A stretch of 64,000 bases of DNA from CAVORB01 sp963698495 (lineage in GTDB: Bacteria; Pseudomonadota; Gammaproteobacteria; Chromatiales; Chromatiaceae). A model generated the notes under the pieces. That model saw only the letters and a program-made list of their open reading frames with translations, ran no database searches and was not told where the DNA came from. The translations under genes were made by a program, and so were the position numbers. Where the stretch lies: positions 5,055-69,054 of the forward strand of contig CAVORB010000022.1 of NCBI GenBank assembly GCA_963698495.1, written 5' to 3'. Positions 1 through 7,705 of the stretch are shown one piece after another. Position 1 is the stretch's first letter. Every line of letters starts with the position of its first letter.

Positions 1-1
1 G

Positions 2-1195
2 GGTCTGGCGGTCACCGGCGCCGTGCTGTTCGCCGGGCGCGCCCTGGATCTCGTCACGGACCCGTTGGTCGGGCGGCTGGCGGACCGCGGTGGCGGGCGC
101 GATATCGGCCGTCTGGTGCTGCTCGGCGCCTTGCTCGGCGCGCCCGCCCTGGTGCTTCTGATGTCGCCGCCGGAAGGCGCGGGCGCGGTGTGGCTGCTGG
201 TGACGAGCGCGCTTCTGCTGCTCGGTTGGACCCTGGTCCAGATTCCATACCTCACCTGGGGCGCCCGGCTTTCCGCTGGCTATCACGAGCGGACGCGTCT
301 GACCTCGAGCCGCGAGGGCGCCACCTTGGTCGGCATCCTCCTGTCCGCCTCCTTGCCAGCGGCATTGGGATTTCTGGGCTTGGACGAGGCATTCCGCATG
401 GCCCTGCTCGGGTGGGTCACGGTGGCGATCGGCCTGCCGACCTTCTATCTGCTGCTCTCGCGCGTACCGCGACCCGTCGCGCTGCCACGGACGGACGCGA
501 GCTGGCGCGGGATCACCGAGAACCGCCTGTTCGTACGCTTGCTCGGGGCCTGGTTCCTGAACGGGTTGGCCAACGGCATCCCGGCCGTGTTGTTTCCTCT
601 GTACTGCACCTACGTCCTCGTTGTTGACGACCAGACCCGCAACCTCCTGCTTGCGCTCTATTTCGGTTGCGCCGTCGCCGGCATCCCCTTGTGGTTGGTT
701 CTCAGCCGCACCTTGTCGAAGCACCGGGCCTGGGCACTGGCAATGGTCGTGACTTGCCCCGCCTTCGCCGTCGCCGCTTTGCTGGGACCAGGGGACGCCG
801 GGATATTCGCCGTGATTTGCCTGGTCACCGGCCTATGCCTAGGCGCCGACCTGGCGCTGCCGCCGGCTATCCAAGCGGACGTGGCGGACTGGGATCGGCT
901 GCGGTTTCGCCGCAACCGCACCGCGGGTCTGTTCTCCCTGTGGAACATGTCGGCCAAGCTGGCGCTGGCGCTGGCCGCCGGCCTCACGCTGCCCGCCCTC
1001 GCGGGCCTCGGCCTCGAGGAGGCACAGCCGGCGGCAATCGCCCTGACCGCGCTTGCGGTCACCTACGCCCTCGTCCCCTGTGGGCTCAAGCTGGCGGCCG
1101 TGGCGCTCATGCGCGACCTCCCGTTGACGCCCGCCCGCCAGGCGGCTGTCGCCGCCCGTCTGCAACGGCGCGATCGCGCCTTATCGGAGATCTGA
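2..1195 (+). CDS. MFS transporter, GPH cation-symporter-like (5' end outside window)
   Basis: The frame is open from the first bases, so the true start and the first membrane segment(s) lie left of the window. The visible protein is a chain of hydrophobic segments typical of a 12-helix major facilitator. Near its beginning it carries DPLVGRLADR, the D-P-x-x-G-x-x-x-D signature of the glycoside-pentoside-hexuronide:cation symporter (MFS_2) branch, which sits in the loop after helix 2. The substrate cannot be told from sequence. The gene ends 4 nt before the DUF3833 lipoprotein, so the two are probably co-transcribed. This MFS/DUF3833 pairing is known beside cyclopropane fatty acid synthase and DUF1365 genes in many Proteobacteria; those genes would be expected further left (inference). 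Confidence 0.85.
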   Translation, partial: GLAVTGAVLFAGRALDLVTDPLVGRLADRGGGRDIGRLVLLGALLGAPALVLLMSPPEGAGAVWLLVTSALLLLGWTLVQIPYLTWGARLSAGYHERTRLTSSREGATLVGILLSASLPAALGFLGLDEAFRMALLGWVTVAIGLPTFYLLLSRVPRPVALPRTDASWRGITENRLFVRLLGAWFLNGLANGIPAVLFPLYCTYVLVVDDQTRNLLLALYFGCAVAGIPLWLVLSRTLSKHRAWALAMVVTCPAFAVAALLGPGDAGIFAVICLVTGLCLGADLALPPAIQADVADWDRLRFRRNRTAGLFSLWNMSAKLALALAAGLTLPALAGLGLEEAQPAAIALTALAVTYALVPCGLKLAAVALMRDLPLTPARQAAVAARLQRRDRALSEI

Positions 1196-1199
1196 ACCC

Positions 1200-1736
1200 A
1201 TGCGGCTGAGAAACCTTCTGTTCGCGGCGGTACTGCCCGCGACCCTGCTCCTAAGTGGATGTGAGACCATGAAGCTGGACGACTTCCAAGACCGTTCTCC
1301 CAAGCTCGATCTGTACGACTACTTCTCGGGCAGTTCCCGCGCCTGGGGCCTGTTCGAGGATCGGTTCGGCAATGTCCGACGGCAGTTCACGGTGGACATC
1401 GAGGGCCGGGTCGAGAACGGAGCGTTGGTGCTGGAGGAGGACTTCGAGTACGACGACGGGGAACGCGACCGTCGCGTTTGGACAATCACCCGGGATGGGG
1501 ATGACGGCTATGTAGGCCGCGCGGCGGACGTCCTCGGCGAGGCCCGCGGTCGCGTCGCTGGCAACGCCCTCAACTGGGGCTATGAGATGGATCTGCCCGT
1601 GGGCGGGTCCACCTGGCGCGTGGTGTTCGACGACTGGATGTTCCTGCAGCCGGACGGCGTATTGATCAACCGGGCGAAGGTGAAGAAGCTCGGATTGGAA
1701 ATCGGCTCGGTCACCCTGTTCTTCAAGAAGCCGTGA
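1200..1736 (+). CDS. DUF3833 family lipoprotein
   Basis: A 178-residue protein with a lipoprotein signal peptide: basic start, hydrophobic stretch and the lipobox LLSGC, giving lipidated Cys21. The mature part is rich in beta-strand-forming stretches and matches what I know of DUF3833, including the conserved region around the W-G-L-F-E-D-R-F-G segment near residue 50 and a C-terminal segment mentioning a basic, hydrophobic strand. A GGAG box lies about 10 nt before the ATG, overlapping the end of the MFS gene. The molecular function of DUF3833 is unknown. Its usual company (MFS, SDR, CFA synthase) suggests a role in membrane lipid modification or envelope stress. It converges on the SDR gene 88 nt downstream. 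Confidence 0.85.
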   Translation: MRLRNLLFAAVLPATLLLSGCETMKLDDFQDRSPKLDLYDYFSGSSRAWGLFEDRFGNVRRQFTVDIEGRVENGALVLEEDFEYDDGERDRRVWTITRDGDDGYVGRAADVLGEARGRVAGNALNWGYEMDLPVGGSTWRVVFDDWMFLQPDGVLINRAKVKKLGLEIGSVTLFFKKP

Positions 1737-1824
1737 AATACGGTGTAGTGACGCGCGGCATCAAATAGCGGCGAATTTTCCGCTGCCGAACCTTGCTTGC
1801 AGCGAAAAGTACGCCAGGGAAATG

Positions 1825-2577
1825 CTATTTGCCGGTCAGCCGCGCCGCCAACGGCAGGTACAGGCGATAGGGCAAGAGTCGAAGGAATTTCATCCACACG
1901 ACGAAGCCAAGCGGAAAGGCGATCTCGAACGAACTGCCCGCGAGCCCGGAGAGTATGCGCTTGGCGGCCTCCTCCGGGGTGAGGATGGAGGGCATGAAGA
2001 AACGGTTCTTGGCGGTGAGCCGGGTCGCGACGAAGCCCGGATTGACGAGACGCAGATCTACCCCCGTTCCCCGAAGCTCCAGACGCAAGGTCTCGGCGAG
2101 GCTGATGAGCGCCGCCTTGGTTGGCCCATAGGCGGCCGCTTGGGGTAGCCCGCGGTAGCCCGCCACCGACCCCAGTACTGCGATTTGTCCGTCCCCCCGT
2201 GCCTTCATCCGCGGGAGGAGGGCACAGAGGCCGTTGACCACGCCCTGGTAGTTCACCTCCATGTGCTGGCGGAACAGCTCCGGGGGCGCCAGTCCGCCGG
2301 GGACCGGCTCGTAGATCCCGGCGTTGAGCACGGCAAGATCGATCGGCCCCTGCACGCGCTCGACCTCGGCCACGGCGGCCTCGACGGCTTTCGCGTCCGT
2401 CACGTCCAGGGGCGCGGGTAAGAGGTTCGGTCTTTCCTGACCCAATACCTGCAGAGCAGACTCGTCCCGGGCCGATGCCGCTACCCGCGCTCCACGATCC
2501 GCGAGGGCGAGGGTCAGCGCACGTCCGATACCCTGACTCGCGCCAGTGATCCACGCCGATTCGGGTCTTGCGCTCAC
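1825..2577 (-). CDS. SDR family NAD(P)-dependent oxidoreductase
   Basis: Short-chain dehydrogenase/reductase of 250 residues. It has the cofactor-binding TGxxxGIG motif (TGASQGIG) close to the N-terminus, the NAG motif (LNAG), the catalytic serine in VLGSVAGYRG and the catalytic Tyr/Lys pair in AYGPTKAAL. The C-terminus is hydrophobic, as in SDRs acting on lipid-like substrates. I chose GTG at 2577 as the start because it overlaps the TGA of the upstream gene (GTGA) and places the Rossmann motif at the correct distance from the N-terminus; a longer open frame exists but reads into the neighbour's coding region. The substrate is unknown. Confidence 0.88.
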   Translation of the reverse strand: MSARPESAWITGASQGIGRALTLALADRGARVAASARDESALQVLGQERPNLLPAPLDVTDAKAVEAAVAEVERVQGPIDLAVLNAGIYEPVPGGLAPPELFRQHMEVNYQGVVNGLCALLPRMKARGDGQIAVLGSVAGYRGLPQAAAYGPTKAALISLAETLRLELRGTGVDLRLVNPGFVATRLTAKNRFFMPSILTPEEAAKRILSGLAGSSFEIAFPLGFVVWMKFLRLLPYRLYLPLAARLTGK

Positions 2578-3245
2578 ATCGCCACCTTCGCGTCGCAACT
2601 GCTGCACAGGTACTCGATGGTGGAGCCGTCGCGACCCTCGAAGCGCATGCCGAGCCACCGACCCGCGGCGTCGTACCAGGAGTCGAGCCGCAGATCTCCT
2701 TGGTATTGGTAGCGGGTCGCCGGGACTTGGGCCGATGGAAGCTGTAGCATCTCTCGGCCCTGCGGCTCGATCCGCACCCGGTTGAGGCTCCCGGTGAGGG
2801 TGTTGAGCACGGCGTCCTGCTCCAGCACCTCCGGGTTCCAATGGTTGGTCGGGAACAAGGGGAGCGGGTGTTTTCCGTCCTCCAGGTCGGAAGTCCACTC
2901 GAAGCGTCCGCTGACACGCTCCCCGCTCAGGTTAAAGGGTTCGCCCCCGTCGTCTACGTCCACCTCCAGGCTCAGGAGCCCTTGATCGTCCCATACCTCA
3001 CGGGACTGGTATCGAAAGCGGTAGAGGTTCAGCCCCAGCAAGCGGACATCGATGCGCGAGCTTGAGTTGACACGGATCTGGCCCGCCACCGCCTCGCGGC
3101 GGACCTCGTGAACGCCCACTTCGTTGCCGTCGCGCAGGATGGTGAATCGCTGGGAATCGGCGTTGGCCGCCACCGGGGCCGGAGACGCGGCGACGATGAG
3201 CAGGGGGACGGCGGCCAGTTTGACCAGGGTATTGCAGCCGGACAT
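2574..3245 (-). CDS. DUF3108 domain exported protein
   Basis: About 223 residues starting at the ATG at 3245, which has a GAGGT ribosome-binding site 7-8 nt upstream; an upstream ATG at 3287 has none. Residues 1-25 form a cleavable signal peptide ending near PVAANA. The mature part has the beta-rich pattern of DUF3108 (repeated Y/F-R-x-x-S-R-E-type strands, and a G-R-F-E-W strand), a family of periplasmic, lipocalin- or LolA-like folds with no proven role. The stop overlaps the SDR start by 4 nt, so the two proteins are translationally coupled. A CD-x-C pair (LCSSC) near the C-terminus could form a disulfide. Confidence 0.8.
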   Translation of the reverse strand: MSGCNTLVKLAAVPLLIVAASPAPVAANADSQRFTILRDGNEVGVHEVRREAVAGQIRVNSSSRIDVRLLGLNLYRFRYQSREVWDDQGLLSLEVDVDDGGEPFNLSGERVSGRFEWTSDLEDGKHPLPLFPTNHWNPEVLEQDAVLNTLTGSLNRVRIEPQGREMLQLPSAQVPATRYQYQGDLRLDSWYDAAGRWLGMRFEGRDGSTIEYLCSSCDAKVAM

Positions 3246-3363
3246 GGGAAAGACCTCGCGGTGTCGGTGAAGGCGAAACCAGTGCATTCACCTATTCGGT
3301 ACGCAGCCGAAAGGCCGTCGGATTACCGCGAGTGGGACTTTGGCTCCCGTTGCCGAACCAGGG

Positions 3364-4653
3364 TCACCTGAGCGCCCGCCGCTCCTGCAGTATCCCTTCC
3401 TCTCCCTCGAGCCTGCCGATGATGACCGCGCCGCAGGAGTCGCTGAAGATGTTCACGGAGGTGCGCATCATGTCCAGAATGCGGTCCACCGCGAGGATCA
3501 GGCCGATGCCCTCCACCGGCAACCCCACGGCGGCGAGGATGATGGCGATGGCGACCAGGCTCGCGGCCGGGATGCCGGCGACCCCGATGGAGGTGAGGAG
3601 TGCGATCAGCACCACCGTGAACTGGGTGGCGAAGCCGAGCTCGATGCCGTAGGCCTGGGCGATGAACATGGCCGCGACGCACTCGTAGAGGGCGGTGCCG
3701 TCCATGTTGATGGTCGCCCCCAGTGGCAGAACGAAGCTGGTGGTGCGGTTGGACACGCCCGCGTTCTTCTCCACGCACTCCATGGTGATCGGCAGCGTTG
3801 CCGATGAGGAGGCGGTAGAGAAGGCGGTGAGCAGGGCCGGGCCCATGGCCTTGTAGTGGCGTATGGGGTTGACCCGACCCACGAAGTAGAGCAGGAGCGG
3901 AAGCGTGACCAGGAAGTGGATGGCGAGCGCCGCCACCGCGCTGAAGAAGAACATCGCCAGCGGGGCGAAGGCGTCGAACCCGGTGCTCGCGACCACCTTC
4001 GCCACCAGGGCGAAGACGCCCAGGGGAGCGAAGCGCATGACGAGGTCGGTGATCTTCATCATGATCTCGAACACGCCCTGCCAGAAGTTGTACTGGGCCT
4101 CGGCGTAATCCTCGGTGATGCGGGTCATGAAGAAGCCGTAGAGCAGGCTGAAGAAGATCAGCCCGAGCATCTGGCCCGAGCTTGCAGCCTCCACCACGTT
4201 GGTCGGGATCAGACGCAGGAATACCTCCACCACGTCTCCCGTGCCCTTGCCCGCGACCTTCTCCTGCACCTCCGCCGCGTCGGCGCTGAAGCCGATCAGG
4301 TCCTTCGCCGGCTGGCCGTCGACGACGCCGGGCTCGACCAGGTTGACCACCATGAGGCCGACCAGGATAGCGAACAGGCTGGTGGTCAGGTAATAGATGA
4401 CGGTCCTGCCGCCCAGGCGGCCGAGACCATGGGTTCCGCCGATGCCGGCGACGCCCACGATGATGGATGACACGATCAGCGGGACGATCAGCATCTTGAG
4501 GGCATTGAGGAACAATTTGCCCACAAAGTCGAAGATCGAGTAAAAGGTGATACCGAACAGGCCTGCTTCGGTGCCTGTGAGCAAGCCGACGGCGACCGCA
4601 AGGACGAGGGCGATCAGGATCTGCCAGTGGAGCTTGAGAGAGAGAAACGCCAT
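3364..4653 (-). CDS. dicarboxylate/amino acid:cation symporter (DAACS family)
   Basis: A 429-residue transporter of the DAACS/EAAT fold (GltP, DctA). It has the serine-rich re-entrant loop (STASSSATLP), the NMDGT motif of helix 7 (ATINMDGTALYE) and eight or more hydrophobic helices. These are the substrate- and sodium/proton-binding elements of aspartate, glutamate or C4-dicarboxylate symporters; which one applies cannot be settled here. The start at 4653 has a CGGAGG ribosome-binding site. It is transcribed alone, leftwards, with 195 nt between it and the next gene. Confidence 0.92.
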   Translation of the reverse strand: MAFLSLKLHWQILIALVLAVAVGLLTGTEAGLFGITFYSIFDFVGKLFLNALKMLIVPLIVSSIIVGVAGIGGTHGLGRLGGRTVIYYLTTSLFAILVGLMVVNLVEPGVVDGQPAKDLIGFSADAAEVQEKVAGKGTGDVVEVFLRLIPTNVVEAASSGQMLGLIFFSLLYGFFMTRITEDYAEAQYNFWQGVFEIMMKITDLVMRFAPLGVFALVAKVVASTGFDAFAPLAMFFFSAVAALAIHFLVTLPLLLYFVGRVNPIRHYKAMGPALLTAFSTASSSATLPITMECVEKNAGVSNRTTSFVLPLGATINMDGTALYECVAAMFIAQAYGIELGFATQFTVVLIALLTSIGVAGIPAASLVAIAIILAAVGLPVEGIGLILAVDRILDMMRTSVNIFSDSCGAVIIGRLEGEEGILQERRALR

Positions 4654-4848
4654 CGCAGGCCTCCGCTGAAAGCGCTGTTCGGTCCTGGCGCGAGGGCCGA
4701 GGACTGACGCGGCCCGCGGGCCGCATGCCGGAATCTCGTAGCGTACGCCGCAGGATCATAACACGGCGATACCGCTCGCTCGGGGCGTCTCCGCGACCGA
4801 ACCCCGGGGTCGGATGCGCGGGTCGCCGCCATTCCGCACACGACGAAA

Positions 4849-5184
4849 ATGCACTTTCGAGTCTTTTATTTCTTCGAGCGATCCGGCGATTCGGTCTCCT
4901 CGGCGAGCGCCGTGGAAATGAGCGCGAGGGCCATCCAGGAGCAGTTGCTCGGCCGCCTGCATAGCGAGGACGATTTCCTCGGCATCATCGACGCTCAGGA
5001 GAACGTCCTGCAGATCCTGTGCGATCCGGGAGGCGAGCGTTTCTGGGTCGAGCTCCCGATGGATGCCGCCAAGGCCTCGTATGGACGCTACATGAGCTTC
5101 GGCGAGGTCGAGGAGCTGGTGCGGACCTTGCCCCAGGTGTTCGACCGCGGCCACATCCCCGGGCTGGAGTACAAGCCCTGGTAG
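4849..5184 (+). CDS. conserved hypothetical protein (111 aa)
   Basis: An acidic cytosolic-looking protein of 111 residues with no signal peptide or membrane segment. It starts MHFRVFYFFE and ends GLEYKPW. The composition (regular alternation of hydrophobic strands and an acidic helix) and codon use match the neighbouring real genes, which is why I accept it. No family name comes to mind and no catalytic motif is evident. No clear ribosome-binding site precedes the ATG. It stands alone between two leftward genes. Confidence 0.65.
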   Translation: MHFRVFYFFERSGDSVSSASAVEMSARAIQEQLLGRLHSEDDFLGIIDAQENVLQILCDPGGERFWVELPMDAAKASYGRYMSFGEVEELVRTLPQVFDRGHIPGLEYKPW

Positions 5185-5213
5185 GGCCTTCCCCCCGGGG
5201 GAACAGGCGCGGG

Positions 5214-5861
5214 TCAGGAGAGGACGAGGTCGAATCGGGCCTGCAAAGCGGCGGTGCCGGGGTCCGGGGCTGGCTCGAAGGCGACGATCAGACGCTCGCG
5301 CGCTGCATCATCCCGTACCGCGTTCAACAGCCAGTCCCGGCCGTTCTCGTGCGCACCCGCGACGTACATCTGGGTGATCAGCGGCGGCCTGCCCGGGGCG
5401 CTGACCGAGAAATGGATGTGCGGCGCGCGTCCGGGATAGGGGACGGGCTTGATGGTGCGGAACCGGTAACGGCCATCCGCGGCGGTGGTGTAGCGCCCGT
5501 AACCCTGGAAGCCTGAGTCCCGCTCTACCCGGCGATCGTCCAGGCGATGGAGGTAACGTCCATTGGCGTCGCATTGCCAGATCTCGACCAGGGCACCGGC
5601 GACCGGCTGCCCCTTGGTGTCCAGTATCCGCCCGGAGAGATCCGTGACCTCGCCCTTCGCCAGCTCGGCGCTGCCCTGGACGCGCACCAGATCGTTGTCA
5701 TCATCGAGCGGAAGCTGGTCCGGGTAGAAGGGACCCCGGGGCTGATAGGCCGTCGGCGACAGGGCGCTCCAGGCGCGGCCCGGAAGGGCGAGAAAGAATC
5801 CGGCGACCGTGGCGATGCCCAGCAGCTGGCGGCGGGTGACGGGCGGTCTCTTGGCGTTCAT
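5214..5861 (-). CDS. intradiol ring-cleavage dioxygenase with Tat signal
   Basis: A 215-residue non-heme Fe(III) dioxygenase of the protocatechuate 3,4-dioxygenase/catechol 1,2-dioxygenase superfamily. The four iron ligands are visible: Tyr103 (GRYLH), Tyr142 (PYPGR), His148 and His150 (APHIHF). The N-terminus TRRQLLGIATVAGFFLALP is a twin-arginine signal with typical hydrophobic core, so the enzyme should be folded with its iron and exported to the periplasm. Intradiol enzymes of aromatic catabolism are normally cytosolic; exported single-subunit forms are a distinct, poorly understood group. The ATG is preceded by AGGAGGA. A 106-residue hypothetical gene lies 23 nt upstream in the same direction. 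Confidence 0.88.
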   Translation of the reverse strand: MNAKRPPVTRRQLLGIATVAGFFLALPGRAWSALSPTAYQPRGPFYPDQLPLDDDNDLVRVQGSAELAKGEVTDLSGRILDTKGQPVAGALVEIWQCDANGRYLHRLDDRRVERDSGFQGYGRYTTAADGRYRFRTIKPVPYPGRAPHIHFSVSAPGRPPLITQMYVAGAHENGRDWLLNAVRDDAARERLIVAFEPAPDPGTAALQARFDLVLS

Positions 5862-5884
5862 GTCGATTTCCTCCTGCGCCGTTC

Positions 5885-6205
5885 TCAGGCGCGTGCGGCG
5901 GGGTATGAGGAGGCATCCAGTGCGGCCGCGAAGGCCTCGTCGATGAGCTCGTGCATCAGCCGCAGGCTGACGGCCGGCGCCGCGTCCACCATCCGGGCGC
6001 GGATCGACATCGCCATGGCGAGGGACTGCAGTACGTCGCCGTCGCTGACGCCCTGCCTCGTAGCCAGGCTCGCGCTCAGGGCCTCGAGAACCGCCGACAG
6101 CATGGCTGCCACCGCCTCTTCGGAGCGCGTCTCGCGGTGCAGAGGAAAGCGGATGTCGAGGGCGGACCCCGACGCGGCTATCGCCGTATAGGGCAATCGC
6201 TTCAT
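5885..6205 (-). CDS. small hypothetical protein (106 aa)
   Basis: Starts at the ATG at 6205, which follows a strong AAGGAG box, and encodes 106 residues. The protein is helix-rich and alanine-rich with several methionines (residues 35-100). It has no signal peptide, membrane helix or recognised domain. It lies 23 nt upstream of the exported dioxygenase and is probably in one operon with it. I do not recognise the family. Confidence 0.6.
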   Translation of the reverse strand: MKRLPYTAIAASGSALDIRFPLHRETRSEEAVAAMLSAVLEALSASLATRQGVSDGDVLQSLAMAMSIRARMVDAAPAVSLRLMHELIDEAFAAALDASSYPAARA

Positions 6206-6380
6206 GGAATTCTCCTTATCTCTCGCGACGATATGGGACCGGCTGCGGGGTGCTACAACCATCCACGGCAGGGCTGGAGGCGCCCAGCCCACCACCCTTG
6301 GGCCGGGTAGGTCGACCTTGCCACCCGTGCTACCATCCGACCCCGTCTTCTCTTTTCCCCACCAGATCGTTGCATTGCCC

Positions 6381-7703
6381 ATGACCCAGGTTTCCAACCT
6401 CCCATGCGCCTCGTCTCGGCCCCGCGGGCTTCGCCAAGCCCGCGGGGTTCTCCCCGTTGCCGCCGCCACCGGCCTTCTGCTCGTCATCGCCGGTTGCGGA
6501 CGGCAGGCATCGGAGCAACGGGACGCCGAGCCCCCGGCCGTCGGGGTCATCGAGGTCGCCGAGCAGAAGGTCAATCCCTTCTTCGAGTTCGTGGGCAAGA
6601 CCCGCGCCAAGGAATCGGTCGCCCTGCGCGCGCGCGTGACCGGCTTCCTGCAGAGCAGGGATTTCCAGGAGGGTGGACGGGTCGAGGCGGGGCAGGTCCT
6701 GTTCACGATCGAGCCGGATCGGTATCAGGCGTCCCTCGCCCAGGCCGAGGCCGAGCTGGCGGCGGCGGAAGCGTCCCTGAACCGGGCGCGGGTCGACGCC
6801 GCGCGCTACGCGGAGCTTGCCAAGACGAACAACGTCAGCCAGCAGAAGGTGGACGAGGCCGAGGCCGAGGTGCTGGTCCAGGACGCCGCCGTTCAGACCG
6901 CCAAGGCCGCCATCAAGCAGGCCCAGCTGGACGTGGACTACACGGAGGTCAAGGCGCCCATCGCCGGCAGGATCGACGTCGCCAGCTACGACGTCGGCAA
7001 TCTGCTGGGGCCGGACTCGGGCGTTCTCGCGACCATCAACCGGATGGATCCCATTCAGGTCGCTTTCGCCATCTCCGAGACCTGGTATCTGGCGCTGGCC
7101 CAGGCGGACGCGATGGCCAAAGAGGCCGGACGGGAGCCAGACGAGCGCATTTACGTCCCGCTGCTACGGCTTCCGGACGGGGGCATGTACGAGCATCCCG
7201 GCGAGTTCGACTTCTTTGACAACAAGGTGGATGAGAAGACCGGCACGGTGCTGATTCGGGCGGTGTTTCCGAATCCGGACCAGCTCCTGCTCCCGGGGCA
7301 GTTCGTCACCGTGGTCGTCGAGCGCGCGGAGGCCAAGGACGCGGTGGTGATTCCGCAGGCCGCGGTTCTCACCGACCAGGGCGGCCAGTACGTCCTGCTG
7401 GTGAACGACGAGAACAAGGTGGAGGTCCGTCGTATCGAGACCGGGCAGCGCTTTGGCGCCAACTGGTCCCTGAGCAAGGGCCTGCAGGCGGGTGAGCGCA
7501 TCATCCTCTACGGCGTGCAGAAGGTGCGCCCCGGCATCGAGGTCAAGCCTGAGCTGGCAGAGGCCGCGCCCGCTCCCATGGACGGCGCCACCGACAGCAG
7601 TGCGGTAGAGGCCCCGCCCGGTACGACCAGGGACATGTCCGGGATGGGTGGTCAGTCTGGCGGCGCGGTAGCTGGCGGCGACTCCGACGCGAAGGCGGAG
7701 TAA
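6381..7703 (+). CDS. RND efflux system periplasmic adaptor subunit
   Basis: A membrane fusion protein of 440 residues. The start at 6381 gives a signal sequence with lipobox (VIAGC), so the adaptor is probably anchored in the inner membrane by lipid. It shows the usual order: a lipoyl half-domain (GKTRAKESVALRARVTGFL), a long alpha-hairpin rich in A/E/Q (coiled coil, residues about 115-185), the second lipoyl half (KAPIAGRIDVASYDVGNLL) and a beta-barrel domain. A G/S/A-rich tail follows at the C-terminus. It lies 2 nt before the RND pump gene and should link that pump to an outer-membrane channel; no TolC-type gene is present nearby. Confidence 0.92.
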   Translation: MTQVSNLPCASSRPRGLRQARGVLPVAAATGLLLVIAGCGRQASEQRDAEPPAVGVIEVAEQKVNPFFEFVGKTRAKESVALRARVTGFLQSRDFQEGGRVEAGQVLFTIEPDRYQASLAQAEAELAAAEASLNRARVDAARYAELAKTNNVSQQKVDEAEAEVLVQDAAVQTAKAAIKQAQLDVDYTEVKAPIAGRIDVASYDVGNLLGPDSGVLATINRMDPIQVAFAISETWYLALAQADAMAKEAGREPDERIYVPLLRLPDGGMYEHPGEFDFFDNKVDEKTGTVLIRAVFPNPDQLLLPGQFVTVVVERAEAKDAVVIPQAAVLTDQGGQYVLLVNDENKVEVRRIETGQRFGANWSLSKGLQAGERIILYGVQKVRPGIEVKPELAEAAPAPMDGATDSSAVEAPPGTTRDMSGMGGQSGGAVAGGDSDAKAE

Positions 7704-7705
7704 CC

